Positions 1 through 13,347 of a stretch of DNA of 64,000 nt are shown one piece after another. The position numbers and the translations under genes were made by a program. Source of the DNA: Mesostigma viride (lineage: Eukaryota; Streptophyta; Mesostigmatophyceae; Mesostigmatales; Mesostigmataceae); contig RPFO01002071.1 in NCBI GenBank assembly GCA_009746045.1, forward strand, positions 1 through 64,000. The letters are read 5' to 3'. The notes under the pieces are model-generated. The model made no database searches. It was given only the letters and a program-made list of their open reading frames with translations, and had not been told where the DNA came from. The number at the start of each line of letters is the position of its first letter. The first letter of the stretch is position 1.

Positions 1-3000
1 AGGGGGCTGCACACACATGTACATCACCGCGCACGCAAGGGGCGAGTGCACACACACGTACACACACCGCGCACGCAAGGGCGGCTGCACACACACGTAC
101 ACACACCATGCACGCAATTGCCGGCATGCACACACACGTACATCCACCGCGCACGCAAGGGGCAACTGCACACACATGTACACACACCGCGCACGCTTGG
201 GGCAGCTGCACTCACACGTACACACACCGCGCACGCAAGGGGCTGCACACACACGTACATACACCGCGCACGCAAGGGCGCTGCACTTACTGTACACACA
301 CCACGCAAGGGGCGGCTGCACACACACGTACATACACCGCGCACGCAAGGACCGGCTCCACTCACATGTACATCCACCGCGCACCACGGGCGCGGCTGCA
401 CACACACGTACATACACCGCGCACGCAAGGGCTGTGCACACACACTTACACACAAATGCACGCTTGGGCGACGGCACTCACATGTACATACACCGCGCAC
501 GAAAGGGGGCTGCACACACACGTACATCCACCGCGCACGCAAGGGGCGGCTGCACACACACATACATACACCGCGCACGCTTGGGGCGGCTGCACACACA
601 CGTACATACACCGCGCACGCAAGGGGCGGCTGCACACACACGTACATACACCGCGCACGCAAGGGGCGAGTGCACACACACGTACACACACCGCGCACGC
701 AAGGGCGGCTGCACACACACGTACACACACCATGCACGCAATGCGGCATGCACACACCACGTACATCCACCGCGCACGCAAGGGCAACTGCACACACACG
801 TACACACACCGCGCACGCGGGGCGCTGCACACACATGTACATACACCGCGCACGCAAGGGCGGCTGCACACACACGTACACACACGGCACGCAAGGGCGG
901 CTGCACACAACGTACATACACCGCGCACGCAAGGGCGCTGCACACACACTGTACACACATGCACGCGGGGCGACTGCACCACATGTACACCACCGCGCAC
1001 GCAAGGGGCGGCTGCACACACACGTACACAACCATGCACGCAAGGGCGGCTGCACACACACGTACATCCACCGCGCACGCAAGGGGCAACTGCACACACA
1101 TGTACACACCGCGCACGCTTGGGGGCTGCACTCACATGTACACACACCGCGCACGCAAGGGCGGCTGCACACCACGTACATACACCGCGCACGCAAGGGG
1201 CTGCACACATACGTACACACCGCGCACGCAAGGGGCGGCTGCACACACACGTACATACACCGCGCACGCAAGGGGCTGCACACACATGTACATCCACCGC
1301 GCACGCACGGGGCGGCTGCACACACACGTACATACACCGCGCACGCAAGGGGCTGCTGCACACACACGTACACACAGCACGCTTGGGCGCGGCACACACA
1401 TGTACATACACCGCGCACGCAAGGGGCGGCTGCACACACACGTACACACACGCGCACGCAAGGGGCAACTGCACACACACGTACACACACGCGCACGCAA
1501 GGGGCTGCACACACACGTACATCCACCGCGCACGCAAGGGGCGGCTGCACACACATGTACATACACGCGCACGCAAGGGCGGCTGCACACACATGTACAC
1601 ACACCGCGCACGCAAGGGGCGGCTGCACACACACGTACACACACCGCGCACGCAAGGGCGGCTGCACACACACGTACACACCATGCACGCAATTGGGCGA
1701 CACCACGTACATCACCGCGCACGCAAGGGGCAACTGCACACACATGTACACACACCGCGCAAGGGGCGCTTCACGCACGTACACACACCGCGCACGCGGG
1801 AGGCTGCACACACACGTACACACCGCGCACGCGGGGCGGCTGCACACACACGTACATACACCGCGCACGCAAGGGGCGGCTGCACACACACTTACACACA
1901 TGCACGCAAGGGGCGACTGCACACACACGTACACACACGCGCACGCGGGGCGGCTGCACACACATACACACGCGCACGCAAGGTTGGGCTGCACACACAC
2001 GTACATCCACCGCGCACGCAAGGGCGGCTGCACACACATGTACATACACCGCGCACGCGGGGCGGCTGCACTCACATGTACACACACCGCGCACGCAGGG
2101 GCGGTGCACACACACGTACATACACCGCGCACGCAAGGGGCGGCTGCACACACACGTACACACCGCGCACGCAAGGGCGGCTGCACACACACGTACATAC
2201 ACCGCGCACGCAAGGGGCAGCTGCACACACATGTACATCACCGCGCACGCACGGGCGGCTGCACACACACGTACATACACCGCGCACGCAAGGGGCGGCT
2301 GCACACACACGTACACACATGCACGCGGGGCGCTGCACCACATGTACATACACCGCGCACGCAAGGGGGCTGCACACACACGTACATCCACCGCGCACGC
2401 AAGGGCGGCTGCACACACACGTACATACACCGCGCACGCAAGGGGCGAGTGCACACACACGTACACACACCGCGCACGCAAGGGGCACTGCACACACAGT
2501 ACATACACCATGCACGCAAGGGCGGCTGCACACACATGTACATCCACCGCGCACGCAAGGGGCGAGTGCACACACACGTACACACACCGCGCACGCAAGG
2601 GGCGGCTGCACACACACGTACACACACCATGCACGCAATTGCCGGCATGCACACACACGTACATACACCGCGCACGCAAGGGCGTGCGCACACACGTACA
2701 TACACCGCGCACGCAAGGGGGCTGCACACACACGTACATACACCGCGCACGCAAGGGGCAGTGCAACACATGTACATACACCATGCACGCAAGGGCCGGC
2801 ATGCACAAACGTACATACACCGCGCACGCAAGGGGCGCTGCACACACGTACACACACCGCACGCAGGGGCGGCTGCACACACACGTACATCCACGCGCAC
2901 GCACGGGCGCGACTGCACACACATGTACATAACACCGCACGCAAGGGGCGGCTGCACACACATGTACATCCACCGCGCACGCAAGGGGCGGCTGCACACA

Positions 3001-6000
3001 CACGTACATACACCGCGCACGCAAGGGGCAACTGCACACACATGTACATACACCGCGCACGCAAGGGGCGGCTGCACACGCACGTACATACACCGCGCAC
3101 GCAAGGGGCGGCTGCACACACACGTACATCCACCGCGCACGCAAGGGGCAACTGCACACACATGTACACACCGCGCACGCTTGGGGCAGCTGCACTCACA
3201 TGTACACACACCGCGCACGCAAGGGGCAACTGCACACACACGTACACCACCGCGCACGCAAGGGGCAACTGCACACACACGTACCTACACCGCGCACGCA
3301 AGGGGCGGCTGCACACACACGTACATACACCGCGCACGCAAGGGGCAACTGCACACACATGTACATACACCGCGCACGCAAGGGGCAACTGCACACACAT
3401 GTACACACACCGCGCACGCAAGGGGCAACTGCACACACACGTACACACACCGCGCACGCTTGGGGCGGCTGCACACACACGTAAATACACCGCGCACGCA
3501 AGGGGCGGCTGCACACACACGTACATCCACCGCGCACGCAAGGGGCAACTGCACACACATGTACACACACCGCGCACGCAAGGGGCAACTGCACACACAC
3601 GTACACACACCGCGCACGCTTGGGCGGCTGCACACACACGTAAATACACCGCGCACGCAAGGGTGGCTGCACACACACGTACATCCACCGCGCACGCAAG
3701 GGGCGGCTGCACACACACGTACATACACCGCGCACGCTTGGGGCGGCTGCACACACACGTACCTACACCGCGCACGCAAGGGGCGGCTGCACACATACGT
3801 ATACCTACACCGCGCACGCAAGGGGCGACTGCACACACATGTACATCCACCGCGCACGCAAGGGCCGGCTGCACACACACGTACACACACCATGCACGCA
3901 AGGGCCGGCTGCACACACACGTACATACACCGCGCACGCTTGGGGCGGCTGCACACACACGTACACACACCGCGCACGCAAGGGGCAGCTGCACACACAC
4001 GTACATACACCATGCACGCAAGGGGCTGCACACACACTTACACACACCTTGCACGCAAGGGCCGGCATGCACACACACTGGCATACACCGCGCACGCAAG
4101 GGGCGGCTGCACACACGTACATACACCGCGCACGCAAGGGGCGAGTGCACACACACGTACACACACCGCGCACGCAAGGGGCGGCTGCACACACACGTAC
4201 ACACACCATGCACGCAATTGCCGGCATGCACACGCACGTACATCCACTGCGCACGCAAGGGGCAACTGCACACACATGTACACACGCTTGGGGCGGCTGC
4301 ACTCACATGTACCACACCGCGCACGCAAGGGCCGGCTGCACACACACGTACATCCACCGCGCACGCAAGGGGCAACTGCACACACACGTACACACACCAT
4401 GCACGCAAGGGCCGGCTGCACTCACATGTACACACACCATGCACGCAAGGGCCGGCTGCACACACACTTACACACACAATGCACGCTTGGGGCAACGGCA
4501 CTCACATGTACATACACCATGCACGCAAGGGGCGGCTGCACACACACGTACACACACCATGCACGCAAGGAGCGACTTCACGCACAGGTACACTCACCAT
4601 GCACGCAAGGGGCGGCTGCACACACACGTACACACACCGCGCACGCAATTAAGGGACGGCTGCACACACACGTACATACACCGCGCACGCAAGGGGCAAC
4701 AGCACTCACATGTACATACACCATGCACGCAAGGGGCGGCTGCACACACACGTACACACACCATGCACGCAAGGAGCGACTTCACGCACAGGTACACACA
4801 CCATGCACGCAAGGTTCGGCTGCACACACATGTACATCCACCGCGCACGCAAGGGGCGAGTGCAAACACATGTACATACACCATGCACGCAAGGGGCGGC
4901 TGCACACACATGTACATCCACCGCGCACGCAAGGGGCGAGTGCACACACACGTACACACACCGCGCACGCAAGGGGCGGCTGCACACACACGTACACACA
5001 CCATGCACGCAATTGCCGGCATGCACACACACGTACATCCACCGCGCACGCAAGGGGCAACTGCACACACATGTACACACACCGCGCACGCTTGGGGCAG
5101 CTGCACTCACATGTACACACACCGCGCACGCAAGGGCCGGCTGCACACACACGTACACACACCATGCACGCAATTGCCGGCATGCACACACACGTACACA
5201 CACCGCGCACGCAAGGGGCGGCTGCACACACACGTACACACACCATGCACGCAATTGCCGGCATGCACACACACGTACGTCCACCGCGCACGCAAGGGGC
5301 AACTGCACACACATGTACACACACCGCGCACGCTTGGGGCAGCTGCACACACACGTACATACACCGCGCACGCAAGGGGCGGCTGCACACACACGTACAC
5401 ACACCGCGCACGCAAGGGGCGGCTGCACACACACGTACATACACCGCGCACGCAAGGGGCAACTGCACACACATGTACATACACCGCGCACGCAAGGGGC
5501 AACTGCACACACATGTACCTACACCGCGCACGCAAGGGGCAACTGCACACACACGTACCTACACCGCGCACGCTTGGGGCGGCTGCACACACACGTACCT
5601 ACACCGCGCACGCAAGGGGCGGCTGCACACACACGTACACACACCATGCACGCAAGGGCCGGCTGCACACACACGTACATCCACCGCGCACGCAAGGGGC
5701 AACTGCACACACACGTACATCCACCGCGCACGCAAGGGGCGGCTGCACACACACGTACACACACCGCGCACGCAAGGGGCAACTGCACACACATGTACAC
5801 ACACCGCGCACGCTTGGGGCGGCTGCACACACACGTACCTACACCGCGCACGCAAGGGGCGGCTGCACACACACGTACATACACCGCGCACGCAAGGGGC
5901 AACTGCACACACATGTACATACACCGCGCACGCAAGGGGCAACTGCACACACATGTACCTACACCGCGCACGCAAGGGGCAACTGCACACACACGTACCT

Positions 6001-9000
6001 ACACCGCGCACGCTTGGGGCGGCTGCACACACACGTACCTACACCGCGCACGCAAGGGGCGGCTGCACACACACGTACACACACCATGCACGCAAGGGCC
6101 GGCTGCACACACACGTACATCCCCCGCGCACGCTTGGGGCGGCTGCACACACACGTACCTACACCGCGCACGCAAGGGGCGGCTGCACACACACGTACAT
6201 CCACCGCGCACGCAAGGGGCAACTGCACACACATGTACACACACCGCGCACGCTTGGGGCAGCTGCACTCACATGTACACACACCGCGCACGCAAGGGGC
6301 GGCTGCACACACACGTACATCCACCGCGCACGCAAGGGGCAACTGCACACACACGTACATCCACCGCGCACGCAAGGGGCGGCTGCACACACACGTACAC
6401 ACACCGCGCACGCAAGGGGCGACTGCACACACATGTACATCCACCGCGCACGCAAGGGCCGGCTGCACACACACGTACACACACCATGCACGCAAGGGCC
6501 GGCTGCACACACACGTACATCCACCGCGCACGCAAGGGCCGGCTGCACACACACGTACATACACCGCGCACGCAAGGGGCAACTGCACACACATGTACAC
6601 ACACCGCGCACGCAAGGGGCAACTGCACACACACGTACACACACCGCGCACGCTTGGGGCGGCTGCACACACACGTACCTACACCGCGCACGCAAGGGGC
6701 GGCTGCACACACACGTACATCCACCGCGCACGCAAGGGGCAACTGCACACACATGTACACACACCGCGCACGCTTGGGGCAGCTGCACTCACATGTACAC
6801 ACACCGCGCACGCAAGGGGCGGCTGCACACACACGTACATCCACCGCGCACGCAAGGGGCAACTGCACACACACGTACATCCACCGCGCACGCAAGGGGC
6901 GGCTGCACACACACGTACACACACCGCGCACGCAAGGGGCAACTGCACACACATGTACACACACGCGCACGCTTGGGGCGGCTGCACACACACGTACCTA
7001 CACCGCGCACGCAAGGGGCGGCTGCACACACACGTACATACACCGCGCACGCAAGGGGCAACTGCACACACATGTACATACACCGCGCACGCAAGGGGCA
7101 ACTGCACACACATGTACACACACCGCGCACGCAAGGGGCAACTGCACACACACGTACACACACCGCGCACGCTTGGGGCGGCTGCACACACACGTAAATA
7201 CACCGCGCACGCAAGGGGCGGCTGCACACACACGTACATCCACCGCGCACGCAAGGGGCAACTGCACACACATGTACACACACCGCGCACGCTTGGGGCA
7301 GCTGCACTCACATGTACACACACCGCGCACGCAAGGGCCGGCTGCACACACACGAAAAACCACCGCGCACGCAAGGGGCAACTGCACACACACGTACATA
7401 CACCGCGCACGCAAGGGGCGGCTGCACACACACGTACACACACCGCGCACGCAAGGGGCAACTGCACACACATGTACACACACCGCGCACGCTTGGGGCG
7501 GCTGCACACACACGTACCTACACCTTGCACGCAAGGGGCGGCTGCACACACACGTACATACACCGCGCACGCAAGGGGCAACTGCACACACATGTACATA
7601 CACCGCGCAACCACGGGGCGGCTGCACACACACGTACATACACCGCGCACGCAAGGGGCAACTGCACACACATGTACACACACCGCGCACGCTTGGGGCG
7701 GCTGCACACACACGTACCTACACCGCGCACGCAAGGGGCGGCTGCACACACACGTACATACACCGCGCACGCAAGGGGCAACTGCACACACATGTACATA
7801 CACCGCGCAACCACGGGGCGGCTGCACACACACGTACACACACCGCGCACGCAAGGGGCAGCTGCACACACACGTACATACACCATGCACGCAAGGGGCT
7901 GCACACACACTTACACACACCTTGCACGCAAGGGCCGGCATGCACACACACTGGCATACACCGCGCACGCAAGGGGCGGCTGCACACACGTACATACACC
8001 GCGCACGCAAGGGGCGAGTGCACACACACGTACACACACCGCGCACGCAATTAAGGGACGGCTGCACACACACGTACATACACCGCGCACGCAAGGGGCA
8101 ACGGCACTCACATGTACATACACCATGCACGCAAGGGGCGGCTGCACACACACGTACACACACCATGCACGCAAGGAGCGACTTCACGCACAGGTACACA
8201 CACCATGCACGCAAGGTTCGGCTGCACACACATGTACATCCACCGCGCACGCAAGGGGCGGCTGCACACACATGTACATACACCATGCACGCAAGGGGCG
8301 GCTGCACACACCTGTACATCCACCGCGCACGCAAGGGGCGAGTGCACACACACGTACACACACCGCGCACGCAAGGGGCGGCTGCACACACACGTACACA
8401 CACCATGCACGCAAGGGCCGGCATGCACACACAGTATACACACACCGCGCACGCAAGGGGCGGCTGCACACACACGTACATACACTGCGCACGCAAGGGG
8501 CTGCTGCACACACACTTACACTCACCATGCACGCAAGGGGCGGCTGCACACACACGTACATACACCGCGCACGCAAGGGACGGCTGCACACACACGTACA
8601 TACACCGCGCACGCAAGGGGCAACTGCCCGCACATGTACATCCACCGCGCACGCAATTAAGGGACGGCTGCACACACACGTACATACACCGCGCACGCAA
8701 GGGGCAACGGCACTCACATGGACATACACCATGCACGCAAGGGGCGGCTGCACACACACGTACATACACCGCGCACGCAAGGGGCTGCTGCACACACACT
8801 TACACACACAATGCACGCAATTAGGGGCGACGGCACTCACATGTACATACTCTTGGGCGGCTGCACTCACATGTACATACACCGCGCATGCAAGGGGCAA
8901 CTGCACACACACGTACACACACCATGCACGCAAGGGCCGGCATGCACACACACGTACATACACTGCGCACGCAAGGGGCAACTGCACACACACGTACACA

Positions 9001-11340
9001 CACCATGCACGGAAGGGACGGCTGCACTCACATGTACACACACCATGCACGCAAGGGCCGGCTGCACACACACGTACATACACCATGCACGCAAGGGGCT
9101 GCACACACACTTACACACCACCTTGCACGCAAGGGCCGGCATGCACACACACTGGCATACACCGCGCACGCAAGGGGCGGCTGCACACACGTACATACAC
9201 CGCGCACGCAAGGGGCGAGTGCACACACACGTACACACACCGCGCACGCAATTAAGGGACGGCTGCACACACACGTACATACACCGCGCACGCAAGGGGC
9301 AACGGCACTCACATGTACATCCACCATGCACGCAAGGGGCGGCTGCACACACACGTACACACACCATGCACGCAAGGACAAGGATTCACACACATGTACA
9401 CACACAAAGCACGCAAGGGGCTGCTGCACACACACGTACATACACCGCGCACGCAAGGGGCGGCTGCACTCACATGTACACACACCACGCACGCAAGGGG
9501 CGGCTGCACACACACGTACATACACTGCGCACGCACGGGGCGACTGCACACACATGTACATAAACCATGCACGCAAGGGGCGGCTGCACACACATGTACA
9601 TACACCGCGCACGCAAGGGGCGAGTGCAAACACATGTACATACACCGCGCACGCAAGGACAAGGATGCACACACATGTACATACACCGCGCACGCAAGGG
9701 GCGGCTGCACACACACGTACATACACCGCGCACGCAAGGGGCGAGTGCGCACACACGTACATACACCGCGCACGCAAGGGGCGGCTGCACACACACGTAC
9801 ATACACCGCGCACGCACGGGGCCAGTGCAAGCACATGTACATACACCATGCACGCAAGGGGCGGCTGCACACACATGTACATACACCGCGCACGCAAGGG
9901 GCGAGTGCAAACACATGTACATACACCGCGCACGCAAGGGGCAACTGCCCGCACATGTACATCCACCGCACACGCAAGGGGCGGCTGCACACACATGTAC
10001 ATACACCGCGCACGCAAGGGGCGGCTGCACACACACGTACATACACCGCGCACGCAAGGGGCGAGTGCGCACACACGTACATACACCGCGCACGCAAGGG
10101 GGGCTGCACACACACGTACATACACCGCGCACGCAAGGGGCCAGTGCAAGCACATGTACATACACCATGCACGCAAGGGCCGGCATGCACAGAAACGTAC
10201 ATACACCGCGCACGCAAGGGGCTGCTGCACACACACGTACACACACCATGCACGCACGGGGCGGCTGCACACACACGTACATCCACTGCGCACGCACGGG
10301 GCCGGCGACTGCACACACATGTACATAAACCATGCACGCAAGGGGCGGCTGCACACACATGTACATCCACCGCGCACGCAAGGGGCGAGTGCAAACACAT
10401 GTACATACACCGCGCACGCAAGGACAAGGATGCACACACATGTACATACACCGCGCACGCAAGGGGCGGCTGCACACGCACGTACATACACCGCGCACGC
10501 AAGGGGCGGCTGCACACACACGTACATACACCGCGCACGCACGGGGCCAGTGCAAGCACATGTACATACACCATGCACGCAAGGGGCGGCTGCACACACA
10601 TGTACATACACCGCGCACGCAAGGGGCGAGTGCAAACACATGTACATACACCGCGCACGCAAGGGGCAACTGCCCGCACATGTACATCCACCGCGCACGC
10701 AAGGGGCGGCTGCACACACATGTACACACACCATGCACGCAAGGACAAGGATGCACACACATGTACACACACCATGCACGCAAGGGGCGGCTGCACACAC
10801 ACGTACACACACCGCGCACGCAAGGGGCGAGTGCAAACACATGTACATACACCATGCACGCAAGGACAAGGATGCACACACATGTACACACACCATGCAC
10901 GCAAGGGGCGGCTGCACACACACGTACATACACAATGCACGGTTGGGGCGACGGCACTCACATGTACATACACCATGCACGCAAGGACAAGGATGCACAC
11001 ACATGTACATACACCGCGCACGCAAGGGGCGGCTGCACACACACGTACATACACCGCGCACGCAAGGGGCGAGTGCGCACACACGTACATCCACCGCGCA
11101 CGCAAGGGGCGGCTGCACACACACGTACATACACCGCGCACGCAATGGGCGAGTGCAAACACATGTACATACACCGCGCACGCAAGGGGCGGCTGCACAC
11201 ACACGTACACACACCATGCACGCAAGGGCCGGCATGCACACACACGTACATACACCGCGCACGCAAGGGGCGGCTGCACAGAAACGTACACACACCGCGC
11301 ACGCAAGGGCCGGCTGCACACACATGTACATACACCTTGC
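1..11340. repeat. 40-bp GC/CA-rich minisatellite array, about 280 units
   Basis: The whole stretch is a head-to-tail array of a unit of about 40 bp that can be read as GCACACACACGTACATACAC followed by CGCGCACGCAAGGGGCGGCT. Variants recur: GGCAACT or GGCGAGT for GGCGGCT, CATGCACG for CGCGCACG, AATTGCCGGCAT, AAGGACAAGGAT and GCTTGGGG. From about 2940 onward units are close to 40 bp. Before that, one- to three-base deletions are frequent. Longer blocks of several units recur as a whole, for example near 4018, 7886 and 9089, so there is higher-order structure. The array enters the window already under way, so its left end is not seen. The unit carries almost no stop codons in any frame, which creates very long spurious reading frames on both strands. 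Confidence 0.97.
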
Positions 11341-11500
11341 ACGTACAACACACAACACACACACACAACAAAAAATTATATACACACACACACGCACACG
11401 CACACGCACACGCACACGCACACGCACACGCACACGCACAACACACACAACACACACAACACACACACGCACACGTGAACAACACACACACACAACAATT
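11341..11500. repeat. CA-rich microsatellite at the end of the minisatellite
   Basis: Directly after the last 40-bp unit come runs of ACAC, then an interrupting AAAAAATTATATA, a regular CGCACA stretch (about 11390-11440) and AACACACAC repeats ending near 11500. This is simple sequence with no coding signal. It probably grew from the CA-rich half of the neighbouring minisatellite unit. Confidence 0.9.
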
Positions 11501-11605
11501 ATAATATTAGTGTAGTATATCAAACAAAATAGTAATAAAGTATTTGCAAGCGTACTTCGTGTGAATTATGTGTAGACGAGAATAGAAGCTAAACAAAACT
11601 CTAAT

Positions 11606-11673
11606 GGAGAAAGAGGGATTCGAACCCTTGGGAAAGTTACCCCATACATAGCATTCCACTCGGACATTTCTCC
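11606..11673 (-). pseudogene. tRNA-Ser-like gene lacking the D-loop to anticodon segment
   Basis: On the minus strand the 68 bases begin GGAGAAA and end TTTCTCC, a perfect 7-bp acceptor stem. Inside are a Ser-type start of the D arm (TCCGAGTGG), what looks like the 3' half of an anticodon arm (TGCTATGTA), a long variable arm that can pair GGG with CCC, and a T arm with TTCGAAT flanked by AGGG/CCCT. This is the order of a class II tRNA, close to organelle-type tRNA-Ser. About 20 bases from the D loop through the anticodon are missing, so it cannot decode. I read it as a tRNA pseudogene, perhaps of organelle origin. The assignment to Ser rather than Leu rests on the D-arm and acceptor sequence. 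Confidence 0.65.
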
Positions 11674-11695
11674 GAAAAAAAGGTCACGTAAGCTA

Positions 11696-11766
11696 AGGGT
11701 GGAGAGTTAAGGGTGTAGGTTGTAGGATGTATGGTGTAGGGTGTAGGGTGTAGGGTGTAGGGTGTC
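11696..11766. repeat. GGTGTAG heptamer tandem repeat (telomere-like)
   Basis: GGTGTAG repeats occur in tandem from about 11727 to 11764, preceded by looser relatives (TTAAGGG, GGTTGTAG, GATGTAT). The motif resembles a degenerate G-rich telomere repeat but is neither TTTAGGG nor TTTTAGGG. There is no coding signal. Confidence 0.7.
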
Positions 11767-12102
11767 TTGAGCTTTCTTTTTTGAGATCAATAGAGTCCCC
11801 TTCCATGATCATGTGCGTGATCTGGTTATGATTTTCATCTATGGCGTGTGTGGCCACATCGTGTATTTACAACTTTCTAGCCATGGATAACTAGGTAACC
11901 ATAAATTGGTTACCATGATAACTAGGTAAAAACGTGTTGGTTTCAGAATACATGTGATCGCTGCATTGTCATCTACAATGTACAAATCAATCACGGATTT
12001 CGGGGCTACGGATTTCGGGGCTAAGTTTTTGTGGGTAGAGATTGGCAAGGGTGTCTTTATCTTGCCACTTGGTCACTTGGTGTGCATTACGTCTGTTCTT
12101 GC

Positions 12103-12413
12103 GTTGGAGTCAAAAAACTGTCCGTGTGTGGTGGTGGACTTTTCCTCACGGGCAGTCGCCATATGTCATACAAGCACTTGTTCGGCGTACCACTAGCTCA
12201 TGTATGTCACCATTGTAATTTTGCGTTGTAACAGCATTTCTCGGAGCCAACGGCCGTTGGACTCAAAAAACTGACCGTGTGTGGTGGTGGACTTTTCCTC
12301 ACGGGCAGTCGCCATATGTCATACAAGCACTTGTTCGGCGTACCACTAGCTCGTGGATGTCACCATTGTAATTTTGAGTTGTAACAGCATTTCTCGGAGC
12401 CAACGGCCGTTGG
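12103..12413. repeat. 153-bp tandem duplication, each unit ending in a 14-bp palindrome
   Basis: Two consecutive units with a 153-bp period are nearly identical. Each runs from GTTGGA(G/C)TCAAAAAACTG through TGTGTGGTGGTGGACTTTTC and GGCAGTCGCCATATGTCATA to CGGAGCCAACGGCCGTTGG. The palindrome CCAACGGCCGTTGG sits at 12247-12260 and 12400-12413 and marks the unit borders. No reading frame is shared convincingly, so I treat this as a non-coding duplication. Confidence 0.85.
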
Positions 12414-12657
12414 ACTTCGAAAAACTGATAGCCTTGTCTGAAGGTGTGTGCGTGAATGGCACATGTGCATCGTCGGGGGGAGTTTTCTCAAGAGCCACAT
12501 GTGGTAGTGTAAGGTGGGCATGCTTAGTGCGTACGGGTGGGAGGGACAAGAGGTGCAGAAGTTGACGGCTTTTGACCTTGGGAAATGACACGGCACACAT
12601 AAGACAACAAAGTGATAATTTTAATGTCTTTACTGGTGTACTGTCAATTTCTCCGAG

Positions 12658-12671
12658 CCAACGGCCGTTGG
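12658..12671. repeat. Dispersed copies of palindrome CCAACGGCCGTTGG
   Basis: The same perfect 14-bp palindrome seen in the 153-bp duplication is here again, preceded by CCGAG. Shorter or one-base variants lie at 12914-12925 and 13966-13979 (CCGACGGCCGTTGG). With the two upstream copies that makes five in about 1.7 kb, most preceded by GAGCC or GGAGCC. It could be a protein-binding site or the scar of a short repeat family. Confidence 0.75.
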
Positions 12672-12760
12672 ACTCTCGAAACTCTCCTGTCTACAAAGTG
12701 TGTGCGTGCGATGGCACTTGTTCCATGTGCCGGGGGGGGGTGAGAAATCTGTCGTTCATT

Positions 12761-12822
12761 AATTTGTGCCTCGTCGGGGTGGGCATGCATGAATTTGTGC
12801 CTCGTCGGGGTGGACATGCATG
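12761..12822. repeat. 31-bp tandem duplication
   Basis: Two adjacent copies of a 31-bp unit that begins AATTTGTGCCTCGTCGGGGT and ends GCATGCATG, differing at one base (GGGC against GGAC). Confidence 0.85.
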
Positions 12823-13227
12823 AAAGCATTTTCATTGGTACTCGGGGTTCAATATTTTTGTCTTGCTGTTGAAACGTCGACGTGCTCTTCTCCTGCTCTT
12901 TTTTTTTCCTACTCAACGGCCGTTGGTGCTTTTAAACTTGCCCAGCGTTATGACTAGGATGCCCTTCTTTACTGCTAGCCACCGCCCCTTGTGTACAATG
13001 CTAGAATTAGGCCGGGGTAATGGTACACGTCCACCGCGTCCCCAGTGCAAGGTTCGTGAATGCGCTGGTTCGTAAAAAATTCGGCACTTGGAAGGTTCGA
13101 ACACCTGACCCCACTTTCGTTATTTCAACATGCCCTGAACGAAAAAGCTGCGTAAAGGATACATTAACCGTTCCCTGTTATTCTTGATTATATTGCGATA
13201 TCATGGACGTACACACGCGGTTGGTGG

Positions 13228-13347
13228 TCCGTACTTGCCAACTGCACTTGCAAACTGACTGACTGACTGCCTCCGTTACGCACTTGCGTGTGTTTCCGTA
13301 CTTGCCAACTGAACTTGCAAACTGACTGAATGACTGCCTCCGTTACG
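13228..13347. repeat. 67-bp period tandem duplication
   Basis: TCCGTACTTGCCAACTG followed by ACTTGCAAACTGACTGA and ending in TGCCTCCGTTACG appears at 13228-13280 and again at 13295-13347, with few differences. The intervening 14 bases are unrelated. No coding signal. Confidence 0.85.

Noticed and set aside
46-7197. Reading frame of 2383 codons rich in Thr-His-Thr and similar frames on both strands
   Set aside because: All frames of the 40-bp unit are almost free of stops, on both strands, so the length follows from the repeat. The peptide has a 40-residue period only because three 40-bp units make 40 codons.
1-11340. CRISPR-like regular repeat array
   Set aside because: Units are contiguous with no unique spacers, and the rest of the window is eukaryotic.
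13075-13135. Possible tRNA T-arm (GGTTCGAACACC)
   Set aside because: No acceptor or anticodon stem can be formed around it.
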